DNA of 64,000 nt, taken from contig NC_088098.1 of the NCBI RefSeq assembly GCF_036370855.1, forward strand, positions 140,946,721 through 141,010,720, in the 5' to 3' direction. Source of the stretch: Dromaius novaehollandiae (Eukaryota; Chordata; Aves; Casuariiformes; Dromaiidae). Positions 12,492-23,305 of this stretch are shown piece by piece. Under the pieces are notes generated by a model. It was given only the letters and a program-made list of their open reading frames with translations. It was not told the origin of the DNA and ran no database searches. Position numbers and translations under genes: made by a program. Each line of letters starts with the position of its first letter. Position 1 is the stretch's first letter.

Positions 12492-12801
12492 AAAACAAAC
12501 AATAATTATTGAAGAGCAAGATGGATGGACCATAAGAGCATTTTTAAAACATGCAATGGGATGTCATGAGGTATTGAAAATAACAGCTATTGAATCAGAA
12601 CCAAAGCCAGATATCCTTCTACAGTATGGCGCTGTGCTTGAGCCAATTAACCCTCTGAGAGGTGGCAGTTATTATCTTGGGCCCAGCATGCTGTGCAGCT
12701 CTACTTGTGGTTTTGCAGTGCACTATGTGTGCATGCCAGCTGGAAGTGTATTCTACCATCACTGGGATGAAGACATCATTAAAGCAATCTTGAATGCATG
12801 A
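12492..12801 (+). CDS. Candidate terminal exon or chance ORF, product unrecognised
   Basis: An open frame runs from within a T-rich AG acceptor-like site (TTTTTTTTAG ending at 12491) to a TGA at 12799-12801, about 102 codons after the putative acceptor. The translation is not low-complexity and includes DGWTIRAFLKHAMGCHEV and YGAVLEPINPLRGGSYYLG, but matches no family I know. AATAAA hexamers follow at 12968-12973 and 13068-13073, as a 3' UTR would have. Against it, roughly ten open frames of 100 codons are expected by chance in a window of this size and composition, and AATAAA is common in AT-rich DNA. The ORF could also be opened from an ATG at 12475. Confidence 0.18.
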
Positions 12802-13924
12802 GTCGGGTGCCAAACAGACAAGTTGCCTTTCACCTTTATTCCCTACAACACTCTTGAACCATCATGCCAGTTGCCAGCCGATGAAAACCCTGTGTGATAC
12901 TGTTTTTGAATTCAGAAGTGTTTTTTGATATCAGAACATTCATGAGCAGAGCTGACCATGGAATGCAAATAAAATGTGCCAAGAAAATTCTATTTGAGAA
13001 GTATGTTGAATAAGTTATTTGCCCAATAATATGCCTGTGAATTGTTTACTAGTGTTTACTAGTCTCCAATAAACAGTATTACAGAAAGGTTCCAGAGTAG
13101 CTGTACTTTCTTTAGCTAACTGTAAATAACTTTGCCAGGACATTTTTTTTTTTTTTTTAATGTTGGATTCGATAACGCGATCACAGATTTGGTACATTAC
13201 TATCCATTTTCTATATACAAGAACTGATATCCTCTTTTATTCATTTCAATATTTCCTGCAAAAGTACATCTTATCAAGATTTGTTTTGTCACAATTGCTA
13301 ACATGGTTATCAGAGATATCATATCAGGTTTTATATTCCTTTCTTGTAGACTACACAACAAAATGCTTAACTGAACTCCTTAAAATTAAATGTGTATTAT
13401 GCTAGGAGTCAACACTTATTTTTTTGCGTCAGATGGAAGATATAGCCTCTGTTTAAATGCAAGTCCTCTGAGAAGGATTATGACTAAAAAAATGCAGCAA
13501 TCGGAAGAAGGTAGACTGTAATATTTATGCTGTGCTAGTGCTGAAACAACACTTTATTTAAATACTGATTTGGTATTTGGCCAATAGAGAACACTGTATG
13601 AAATGCCTAATTTGTCTCTAGAGTGTAAGAGTCCCAGCAGTGCAAAGTGTCCCAGCAGACACTGAACAGGCCCCAAGAACGACATGCCTAGAACCATCTG
13701 GCCAATATGAAACACTATGAGCCAGCCTGTCTCTGAAATCACAGTTATTTCCAATCTTACCCAAAGGATCTCCAATCCTTTCTCCGAGCTGTTCCTCAAT
13801 CCACAGATAGATTTTTTTTCCTGAGGAAAGGTACCTAGAATCATTTTGGGAAAGCAGAGCAGAACTGAACTGAGCAGAGTGTATTCTTCCTAAGCCTAAG
13901 AGGTGTCCAATGTTTTCAGTATGA
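12802..13924. other. Non-coding stretch
   Basis: No gene is recognised. There is a 16-T run at 13143-13158. A 13554-13844 minus-strand open frame has no recognisable motif. The words TTTGGCCAATA and CTGGCCAATA recur near 13576 and 13700 in similar local context, too short to call a repeat. Confidence 0.5.
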
Positions 13925-14010
13925 TTCTTAGTGGTTAGAGCACTTGCACAGTGAAAGAGTTACCCGTTTTCTAAGCCCTCTTATCTTCCCTCACCTTTTG
14001 ATGAAGCCAC
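13925..14010 (+). repeat. MIR-like (tRNA-derived) SINE remnant
   Basis: GTGGTTAGAGCAC at 13931-13943 matches a tRNA A-box-type SINE head. It is followed about 25 bp later by GTTTTCTAAGCCC at 13966-13978, a degraded B box, giving the order and spacing of a tRNA-derived promoter. This agrees with MIR-type or related amniote SINEs. The 3' extent is unclear. Confidence 0.5.
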
Positions 14011-15644
14011 TCCATCAAATTTTTGTTGTTGGTAGTTACATGTCGTAATATCTGTCTGAAAAATGTTTGCAGCTTCCCAGTTACCAAATAGATCAAAAAG
14101 TGCCTGTTGCATCACCTCCTCTTGATTAATGCTCTCACACTGCCTGCTTTGCTGAGATTTATCACAGGTTTTTAAGGAATTGCTCTGTTGTTACGAATTT
14201 ATAATAAAAACATGAAGATGTAAGAGATATAATGTAAAAGAACATGTTGGAGCTGTCTATATGACAACCTGTGTGCCATATGGAAGCAAATCTTGCTTCC
14301 TTTCTGCCACCAAGGGTCACATATGCCCAGGGTTTCCTTATCTGAGGGATTGGGTCTTAGAAGAACTGGGTCTCTTTCTAGCATCCTAAGACTTGGACTA
14401 CACAGGAAACTCAAAAGCTACCATTGCCCTCTCTTCCCCACTTTAATAGCCTTATGTGGCTAATGGGGCATGCAATGAAGCTGTGCCAGAATGCTCTCCT
14501 ATTGGGGAAAGCATGTGTTGAACAAAGAGGTGCAGATCTGTTTGCCTACTTTCAGTGTGGAGAAAGCAAAGGCACAGCTAGATTTTTGTTTAGCCAGCTG
14601 TCCAAACACATCAATAAGTTCAGTTGCCCCTATGTACTGAAAGCTGCCTTCAACTTAATGTCTCTTTTTGGAAGGTATCCTTCTTTTCTCTTCAGACCAG
14701 TCCTGTCCTCCTTTAGCCCAGCACTATCAGTGGCCTGGGCCCAGCATGCTGCTTTTGGGCTAGAAGAACAAGAGTTAGTCTCTGGTGCAGATATATTGAT
14801 TCTTTGAAGAAAATACCCAATCCTCTCTGTGCCCTTTGGTTCCTCAAGTTTAAAGATGTACTTCCCATCATTACTCCTCTGTGACAAAACTCTGAACAGG
14901 GATAGTCTGGTCTTTACAGGAAAAGGAAAAAGTGGTGTATCTCCTTTTTAATGGTAATTATAAACAACTTATAATAATTATAGACCAACGACCACAATAA
15001 GCAGAATGATCTCTCAGAACAACTCAGGTCATCCACTGTGATTTTTTTTCTAGCTATGTCTGTCGTGGATGCTATACGGAAGATTTATGTATATTTATTT
15101 TTGGATGATTCTGTGTTTTACTTCAAAAACAATAAAATTCAGGAAGAAGCAGACACTTCAATTCATGGACATTGATTGTTTCACAAAGCATTACAGTAGC
15201 TCTTGTTATACTGATGCCTTCCTGGAGTCGGTGACTTCTGAAAAGAAGGAGGATAAAGAAATAAAAACAAATAGAGAAACCTCTTTTCTGTACATCTCCC
15301 ATTTAAAAGTACACTTTGTACATAAGGTGTAAGAACTTTTTAAGATTTCTTTCCTTTGTACACTGCTTCACTGCCTAATGACCACAAATGAGAAAAGTTC
15401 CTCTCAGTCAAAGAAAAAAACAGGACTTTCAGGTTAGAATTTAATAAACAACTGATGAAACAAAAAGATAGAGTAGCATCTAATTTATTTCTATTTAGCC
15501 ATTTTGCCTCTGTAGCACATACAGCAGTAAAAAAGGTATAATTATTATTTTGTATCTCTTATGGCAACAAACTGTAAAAATGACCTTTTAACCAAAAAAT
15601 AAGAAGGAGGAAATTGTGTGGGCATTTTTCTGTTTTTGTTTTTG

Positions 15645-15646
<2 letters not shown>
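14011..15646. other. Non-coding stretch
   Basis: Nothing classified. Open frames at 14424-14807 plus and 14630-14887 minus overlap on opposite strands and show no known domain. Confidence 0.5.

Positions 15647-15682
<36 letters not shown>
15647..15682. repeat. 36-base poly-T run
   Basis: An uninterrupted run of 36 T. It borders a GC-rich segment on its right, so on the minus strand it reads like a poly-A tail after that segment. Confidence 0.95.
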
Positions 15683-15683
<1 letters not shown>

Positions 15684-15900
15684 TAGATACTTCTCAGAGT
15701 AGGGTTTACTGAAATATTATATCTGTCCTCACTGTCCCTGCCCGGCCTGGACTGCCCTACCCCAGCCCCAGCTCTATCTCAGCCCAGCCTGGGACCATCA
15801 GTCACTGCCCCGTGACCAGCTCCAGCTGCACCACGGCCCTGCCCCTGCTTGGCTACGGGACTCCCCAGTGTCCACCTTGAGGCACCCTGATGAAAGCTTA
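15683..15900. other. GC-rich island next to poly-T; possible minus-strand retrocopy
   Basis: About 160 bp (15725-15885) are strongly C-rich and repetitive, with words such as CTGCC, CCCAGCC and CAGCTCC, in an otherwise AT-rich setting. With the adjacent poly-T this could be a short minus-strand retroposed sequence with its poly-A tail, or a local minisatellite-like expansion. I saw no clear target-site duplication and do not recognise the sequence. Confidence 0.35.
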
Positions 15901-18900
15901 AAACTGTTTGGAAACTTAAAATTTGTCTGTACAAACCTGTTATGACTTTACCCCTAAAATACCTGTGGTGTTGGAAGAGTCATTGTGCAAGGAGATATCT
16001 AAGGACATTTTCAGGTTACTTTTACACCATTCAGGCATCTCTAAAGAGGGTTTATGCAAGTGTCATTTAGATGTACTGCTTTATTTCAGCAGGCATTTCC
16101 AGTTCTTTTACAGAATCTGAAAAGGAATTAAAATATTTCTTTGTGTTTCACCGAATTGCTTTATGCCTCCAGGTCACAGCAGTAATCCCCTGCCAGATAA
16201 TGATGCACTAATTATTCTTCTTTAGAGATTATATTTACCATTGGATAATGGTTCTCCAGGCAGAAAAGGCCTTGAAACAGCCTACTCAGTTCAGTTTATA
16301 GACTAAATATATTGTAACTCTTACTTCTAATGTCAGTCATTGAAAAATGATTCTGAAGGAGAGATGTGGTGGTTAAAAATTATGCTGGAGGGGGTGGAAT
16401 GTAGGTCCCAGTGCACTGAACAGCTGTCATAGGGGCTTTTTTCTGCCATTTGATTTATGCCAGGGATGAGTTTACAAATAGTTATGTTTGAGGCATGAAG
16501 GCGACACTGAAAGCAGGAGGAAGAAGGCATAGAGGCATTAGGGGAGGGGAGCAACTGCAGTGGACCTGTTTTCTGTTTTTTGTTTTTTTTTCCAGTGAAT
16601 CTACAAAGTGCAAAAAAGAATAGATTGGAAGTAAGGCAAGTGAGACCTAAATCTGAGAAACAGAAATAGTCTTTTTCCAGTCGATCAATCTCTCTCAATT
16701 TCAACTTCCTTTCAGTCACAGCTATAAAAGCTAAAATGCATCACTATGAAACATGAATTCAAGATAAAAGAGTGAGTCAAGAAGGAAAGCATTTGAAGGG
16801 GGAATAACAGGAACAAGCACGCACTCACTGGGAAATTTGCCTTTGGATAGGTAGCTTGACTGAAAAAATAACAAAATAGCTTCTTACACACTGTCTGTGA
16901 AAGCAACTATTTTTTTCAAGTGGAAGATAAATATTCTGCTGATAATAATGAATATGTAATTAGTAGTAAAGACTAAAGATAAGCTTTTTATGTTTCATAT
17001 TAGCTAGTGGTCCTGTTGTTAGTATAATGATAGTGTTGGTTTCTGTTATTATCCTAATGCATCCAAATACTTGCAAAAATGCATGCAATTATTTTCAAGG
17101 TTTCTTTCCATTCAGAAAAGGAAACATGACTGAAGTATTACTCACAAAATTATGATATTAATGCTATAATCTTATATTAAAAATCCATCCAAGTTCTTAA
17201 AATTGTATTTAATAGTTAGTGATTGTAACCTCAGCTGCTTTCGGAAATTATTGAAGCAATACTTTACTCTCTATTTATTAAGAACTAACATTGCAATGCC
17301 TAAATTTTGGAAACAAGTGCATTTGCTGTTTAATAAAGTTACTAATCTCTACCAGTCCTATATACACAGATATTTACCAGAGCATATTCATACAATCTGC
17401 CACATTGTCACCGTCTAGATGCTAAAGTGAGAACTGAAAAGTTACACTGAATAGATAATGTCTGTCTTCCTTTTTTTCTTGTGTTAGCCCATGCATTTAG
17501 AATTGATCCTTGCATTACGCTTACTGGGGGCATACATATTTTGAACTGGACACACTGAAGTTTTGCAAAATATAAGAGATTTGCAGATAATTTTATGCAT
17601 TGCCATCATCTAAGTATTACTGCCTACATATCAATTCCTTCCTTGCCATTTACTGCTTCTGCATCCCTCTTCATATTCAAATTTTTAGGCAAAAGCATGT
17701 TCAATAGTCTTGTCATTTCAAAACTTCAGTTGCATGCTAAATTATAGGTAGTAATTTAGTCAAAACAATACAGTTCTGTGGGCAATTTGCAAATTACCAT
17801 AATTCATAATTCTCACACTGTCATTCTTTATCTTTTTTTTATATTTGTATTCACTATTCTGTTGTCTGCATAAATTACATAGTTAATGGTAAAAAATTAA
17901 TCCTAAATGTCTGTGGACCATACTATGCCCGTAGAACTGGTCTATTGAAGCATATAATTTGAATGTGAGCTTATGAAAGGGTACAGCCCTTTTATAAGCC
18001 CTTTTATACACAAAAAATTGTTGGTGATATATAGTTGGAAACAATCTTTACCATTTGACTTTAATTCATTGAAAAAAAATATTTTAATGGTAATCTTAAT
18101 AAGTCTTAAGCAGATATTAGCTTTTGACCTGAAAACAGAATGTAAAGGATTCTAATTTTTAATGTTGTCAATGGAAAAAAACAGTTTTTAACAAATCAAT
18201 ATAGATTTTTAGAAATATTTAAGTCTCAAAATTGAAATGTCAAGCAGTCTAGTAAAAAAAATATAAAACATATCATTTTTCTCTTTAAGTAGATAAATAA
18301 CAAATTTGCCCAAAGGAAAAAGTCTCTAAGCCACCTCCTTAGTTTGTATAAACTTACATATTTCATTAGGACCTGTATTTTTCTTTCCTTCTCTCAAATG
18401 AGCTGGGAATCTTGCCCTCTCTGCTCATATGTAATTGAGAATGTACCGTAAATGTACTCTAATCAGAGTACATCAGACATGAGAAAGTAATTCAGATACA
18501 AAACTGACACCTCTTCGGTCTTTCCTTACATAGCCCTCATACATGCACAATTAAATGTAGCTATTCAATTCCCATTGTACCACTTGTGAGCACAAGGATA
18601 AGAAATTAATGTATTTTATTAAAAAATCAGAAAAGGGTACTTGGAATTAAAACAAAATATCTCCATCTTAAGGCATGACAAAGGTCTATGATCCACTTTA
18701 AGAATAATTTTAAATTAGCATCTAATAGTCACTACTCAAACTGAGATAATGATGGAACCAATATAATGACCAGTGCAGGCTAATGTAGAATATCAGTTGG
18801 AAGGATCAGGCTGTTTAGGAGGGAGGAAATTTCTGTTAAGATACACATATGTCTTGATCATTAGCAGTGAAGAAAAAGAAAATGCAGATAAAACACTACC

Positions 18901-20581
18901 CAGTTTAGTGAAATTTTTGGTGTATCTGTACATTTTTAGCAGTTGTGTGGTCATTTAAAATAATATATTGTCATGTCATTTGTAAATTATTTGCCTGGAT
19001 GTACTTTTACAGCCAGCACTCTGAAACCTGGAGATATTAAAGCATGTGCTTACAATCACAGTGCATGGAAGGTATAAATACTGTTTTAGGGCTGTTTTGA
19101 GACTTTGGCAGCTGCGTCTGTCCATGATTAGGGCTGGAATTGTGCAGCAAAAAGGACTAGGTCTCTCTTGTTGTTATTTAGTTTGAGTTAATTTGGTTAA
19201 TCGAAATCAGTGTTCTGGATTAGGTCCCCACAAGTTTACTCCATCTGTTTGGCTCTCAGTTTAAGCCACTTTCCCACTTCATGCCCCCAATACTGCTTTT
19301 GTCTGATTATTGAAGGAAAACAGTTCAAAGGGTAGAAAAGGACCAAGTGAAATCCAGAGTTTTGCCTGCTTCAACAGGGCAGTGATTTTAAAAAAAGACT
19401 CTTCTGAATACATGCGGGTAATTAGAATTGAATTCTTGTAGCCGTAATTTGCATCCAGAAAAGTTTGCACAGGAGAAAACCCTGGTCTGACTGTATTTTA
19501 TTCATAGCATCCAAAACAGACAGTTGCAAATGTTTATGAAAGACATAGATGAAGATATGAGAGAAAAAAAAATGCTTAAACTACTTTCACTGAAGCTACA
19601 TCAGAAAAGTCATTGATGTCCATTTGACTTGTATTCCCTTTAGACTAGGTGACAGTCTAGGTCTTGGCTTTTTGATGTTACACCTCAGGCCACAGTTATT
19701 AGAGAGCGCCATTTTGTATTCCTCCATCAAAGAACACCTTTAAGGGAAGATCCTTCAAAGATGCTCCATTAAAAAGCACCCTCAGGAGCACATCTCCAAG
19801 CACACTTTTGATCTTCCAGTTCTCCGACTGTCCTTGCCTCCAAGCTGGGTGGCTCTGATGACAAACCTCTTTGAAGACTTCTATAGGTTCACATGGATTC
19901 AACCCTACACTAGTTTCTTCATGCAGGAGACAGCCTGTCCATTCTTGTTAATTAAAAATAAGGTCTGTTTTACTTCCCTGAAGATGTAAATTTTCTTTGT
20001 CAGACTTAGCGGTCATCTGTTCTTAACTGAATAGTAAATAACTCTACACATGAATGAGGGATAAAACTCTTCTCATCCCTATGTTGAGTCATTGCTATGC
20101 CTTTGCTGGAATGTGTTCTCCTCTCAATTAACTCTGTCAATCCGAACATTAAACTTACACATCACACACACTTCTGGATAGGATACATGTGACTAAGTGT
20201 TGGCTGTTGACTGAGACCAAACACAAAGGTAATTAACCACTTTGGGATGACAGTGTGTTTGAAGTGACAGAGTCTCAGACTCTTTGTCTTAAATATACCG
20301 TGCAGTAAGATATATACCCTTGCATCTGGAGAAGTTATATTAGGACACCAAAAGCATGTAAAAATACAAACAGCTGGTATGAAAATGCAGGGAGAGAAAG
20401 AGGAAGAACAGAGTCTTTTCAGGCCTGAATCCTATTAGGGGCTTCTCTGAAGCCCTCCAGGCTTTATACCACCAAAGGACCTAAGTCAGTTTTTCGTCAT
20501 GTCAGAAGTATATGACCCCAGCATAACCATGGCCACAGCATGTTGGTGCCTCATGTATTCTTCTTAGTTTTCCTCCCTCCT
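15901..20581. other. Non-coding AT-rich stretch
   Basis: No gene or classified repeat is recognised. Open frames such as 16333-16719 minus are of chance length. A small direct repeat of GCCCTTTTATA occurs at about 17985-18008. Confidence 0.5.
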
Positions 20582-20600
20582 ACCCCCACCCCCACCCCAC
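20582..20600. repeat. C-rich (CCCCCA) tract
   Basis: Three short C runs separated by A. The complementary G runs could take part in quadruplex formation, though the tract is short. Confidence 0.7.
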
Positions 20601-21295
20601 ATTTGTGTCTGTTTCCAGGCTGATTTGCCATGTGTTGTTCTTATTTTTATGCATTTTTAGCTATATTCACTTACTTTTTTTGAGGGGTGGTGGGGAAGCC
20701 AGTATGGCCACATGTTTTTTCCTGTTTGGTTTTTAGTAGCCATATTAGCTTCTTTGCAGTTATATGCTTGTTTTTTTTCACATATTTTTATCCCATGTGG
20801 TTTTTATTTCTTGGTTTACATTTCTTGCTTTGCTACACCCTGACCAGCAGGTGTTATGCAGTCTTTTCCTCAGAGGGAACTAATGGGCCTATTCAAGAGT
20901 TTTTTTTCCATATGTGCTATAGAGGTGAGGGCAGGTGGGCTGCGCCTGGGAAGAAGTACAGCATAGAAGCATTAGGATCTTTAAGGGCGTAGGTCTGAAG
21001 GGGAGACTGGCATGTAAAAGGAACAATATTAAGAAAAGTATTAGCTACCTCTTACAGAAGTTTGGCTGCTAGGTTTAATGGAGACTTCTTTGGGCACATG
21101 CGTGACCCTTGGTATTTGCAGGTAGCCTTGCAGGACCCAGTGCAAACTTATTGAGTTAAAATGGGAGCTGAACTTATAAGGACAAAGGAATATGAGACCC
21201 TTATCTCTGGAATGGAGAAAGGGAGAAGGAAACCTGAGGAAACCAATGCCCTTTTCTGGAAAGTTCTGGGTCCTGGAGGAAAAGAAAGCAGCATT

Positions 21296-21314
21296 CCCCC
21301 CCCCCCCCCCCCCC
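21296..21314. repeat. 19-base poly-C run
   Basis: Uninterrupted run of 19 C, unusual in this AT-rich setting. The minus strand carries 19 consecutive G. The exact length may be affected by sequencing error. Confidence 0.9.
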
Positions 21315-21379
21315 TTATTCTTGGTTAGGGAAAGAACTGATTGAAAAAAAAAACAGTTTTATTTAATCCCCAGCCTCTT

Positions 21380-23305
21380 CTCCTATATAAATTATAAGAA
21401 AATAACACTTCCACTGGAGAAGGCAGAAGACATTGAAAGAAATGAATGCAATGTCTTTTTCTGCTGTGTGGATAGGAATCCTATGTACTGCTGTTGTGAA
21501 ATTTGTCTAGAATAGCTAATGGCTAAAATAACCAGTTTTATAGCTATGCAGGTATAAGCTGTGTTTATGAGGCTGAGCTGACCCTGCAGCTGACTGAGCA
21601 GACACAAGCTGGAATTCTGTGAACAGCTTGGACCAGGTTGTGTTGCTGCCATTGCCTGGCAGACCAGAGTGATACCAAAAGGCATAGTCCCAAGACCAAG
21701 CCAGGTAAAACAGATCATTGCCATTTTTGCACAGATTGTTCAAAGTGGTGGAACATCGGACTGTTCCTGAGAGTCTCCCAGCCAACCAGATGAGCAGTTT
21801 GCTTTGATGCTACAAGAGCTCAGAGTCTAGTCAAAGGGTGTTTGTGATCTTTGGTTGTATATGATCTGTTGCACGGTGAGGGTCAGGGTGGTTATATTAT
21901 ACTATCCACAATGAAAACTTCAGTCAAAATTCATAGTCTGTTGGGGAAAGGAGGTACCAGACTATCTATGTTAGAAGACCCCTGAGCTGTGGAAAGTATG
22001 GTCATTGTGAGCTTATCTGAAGTGATTAGCTATGGCATCCATACATCTCTGAAGGAGAAACCAGTTATAGGAGAGCATTAACTTTCTTCACTGCATGATG
22101 CCACTCAACTTTGCAACACCAGTTGTGTGAAAAGCGTATGGATGGTAAGCCTGAGGTGTGCTAGAAAAACCTGTGGCTGTAGGCACAGAGGGTTGTCAGG
22201 AGAAATCATGCTAAGTGTGCCTTCGTGTGCTGGCCCCAGAATCAGAATCTATTCTTGGGAACAGGCTATCAAGATGCTACATGCACGTTTAATAATTGCT
22301 GCTTTGTTCCCTGGGCCTCCATGTTTCTCAGTACAAGCAGAACCTCCCTTTTCTGGCCCTACCTTGCATTTAGAAAGTCCAGTACTATCGGCATTTTCTC
22401 TGTTCGTATTTTTCTTGCAGACATCAAGCAATCCTCTGTCAAATCTGATATTGACAGTGATTTTTTGTTATATGAAACATGCGGGGCTTTCAATATGGAT
22501 AAAAAAGAAATTAAAAAAAGCAGGTTGCAAAGAAATGCTCTGACCATTGTTGGACTTTTGCCATTGATCATAATAGGGAAAGATTGGTTTTTGGCTGAAT
22601 TACTCTGAATCTGACTTACTTATTAACACAGTAGGCAGTCCATCTTTGGCCAGACTCCAGTGACTCTCTTATTCTAAAGCACTTTTGTCTGCAGGGAATA
22701 GAGAGTTAGATGAATTCATGAACGATCAGTCTCGTTCTCCAGGACACTGTACTCTCACTGGCATTTTTTACTATCCACCCTGTTTTGATGAAATTATTTC
22801 CTCCTTCACTTGATTGTGGTTTGATTATACCTGTCAATATAGCCAGTGATCGCTGCACTTCTATGAAAGGATTGTAGTGATGCCTAGCATTTATGACACA
22901 CTTCTTCTGTTTGTCTCGTCAGTCTGGCAGTTTGCAGACATGAAAAAACTCTCAGCTACTCTGTGGTCTATACTGAGGGGCACTGTGCTTTATGGGCAAT
23001 TTATGACTGCTTATGCCCATATTGTTCTAGGTTGCAGCCATACTGTTGATGCGACAAGTTGCATTCTTTTTGTTAATGGCAATCAGAAATATAATTCTGA
23101 AAATTTTAGGATAACAATTGCTGAACAAACTTATGCAGGCTGATCAGCATCACGAAATGGCCATGCTGATGCCACTCTTGGAAGGGTTTCCACTCCACTA
23201 AGCTCAGCTATTGTTGATCTCATAGCTTCTTTGTCTAGTTTCATTATTAACAACTCAAGTGCTAGAGTCAAAACTCACATTTTTAGCCCCACACGCTGAT
23301 TAGTC
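21380..23305. other. ORF-dense region of unknown nature
   Basis: This stretch is less AT-rich than its surroundings and has several overlapping open frames: 21392-21724 and 21516-21785 on the minus strand, 22127-22543, 22225-22608 and 22877-23143 on the plus strand. The last would continue to about 23301 apart from a single TGA at 23141-23143. The translations contain hydrophobic stretches (for example TIVGLLPLIIIGKDW) and several cysteines. I find no reverse-transcriptase, protease, envelope or other diagnostic motif, no LTR pair and no splice-consistent arrangement. It may be an old unrecognised insertion or plain chance. Confidence 0.2.

Noticed and set aside
22877-23301. Possible retroviral envelope remnant
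   Set aside because: Hydrophobic and cysteine-containing stretches alone are not diagnostic. No LTRs, polymerase motifs or primer-binding site were seen.
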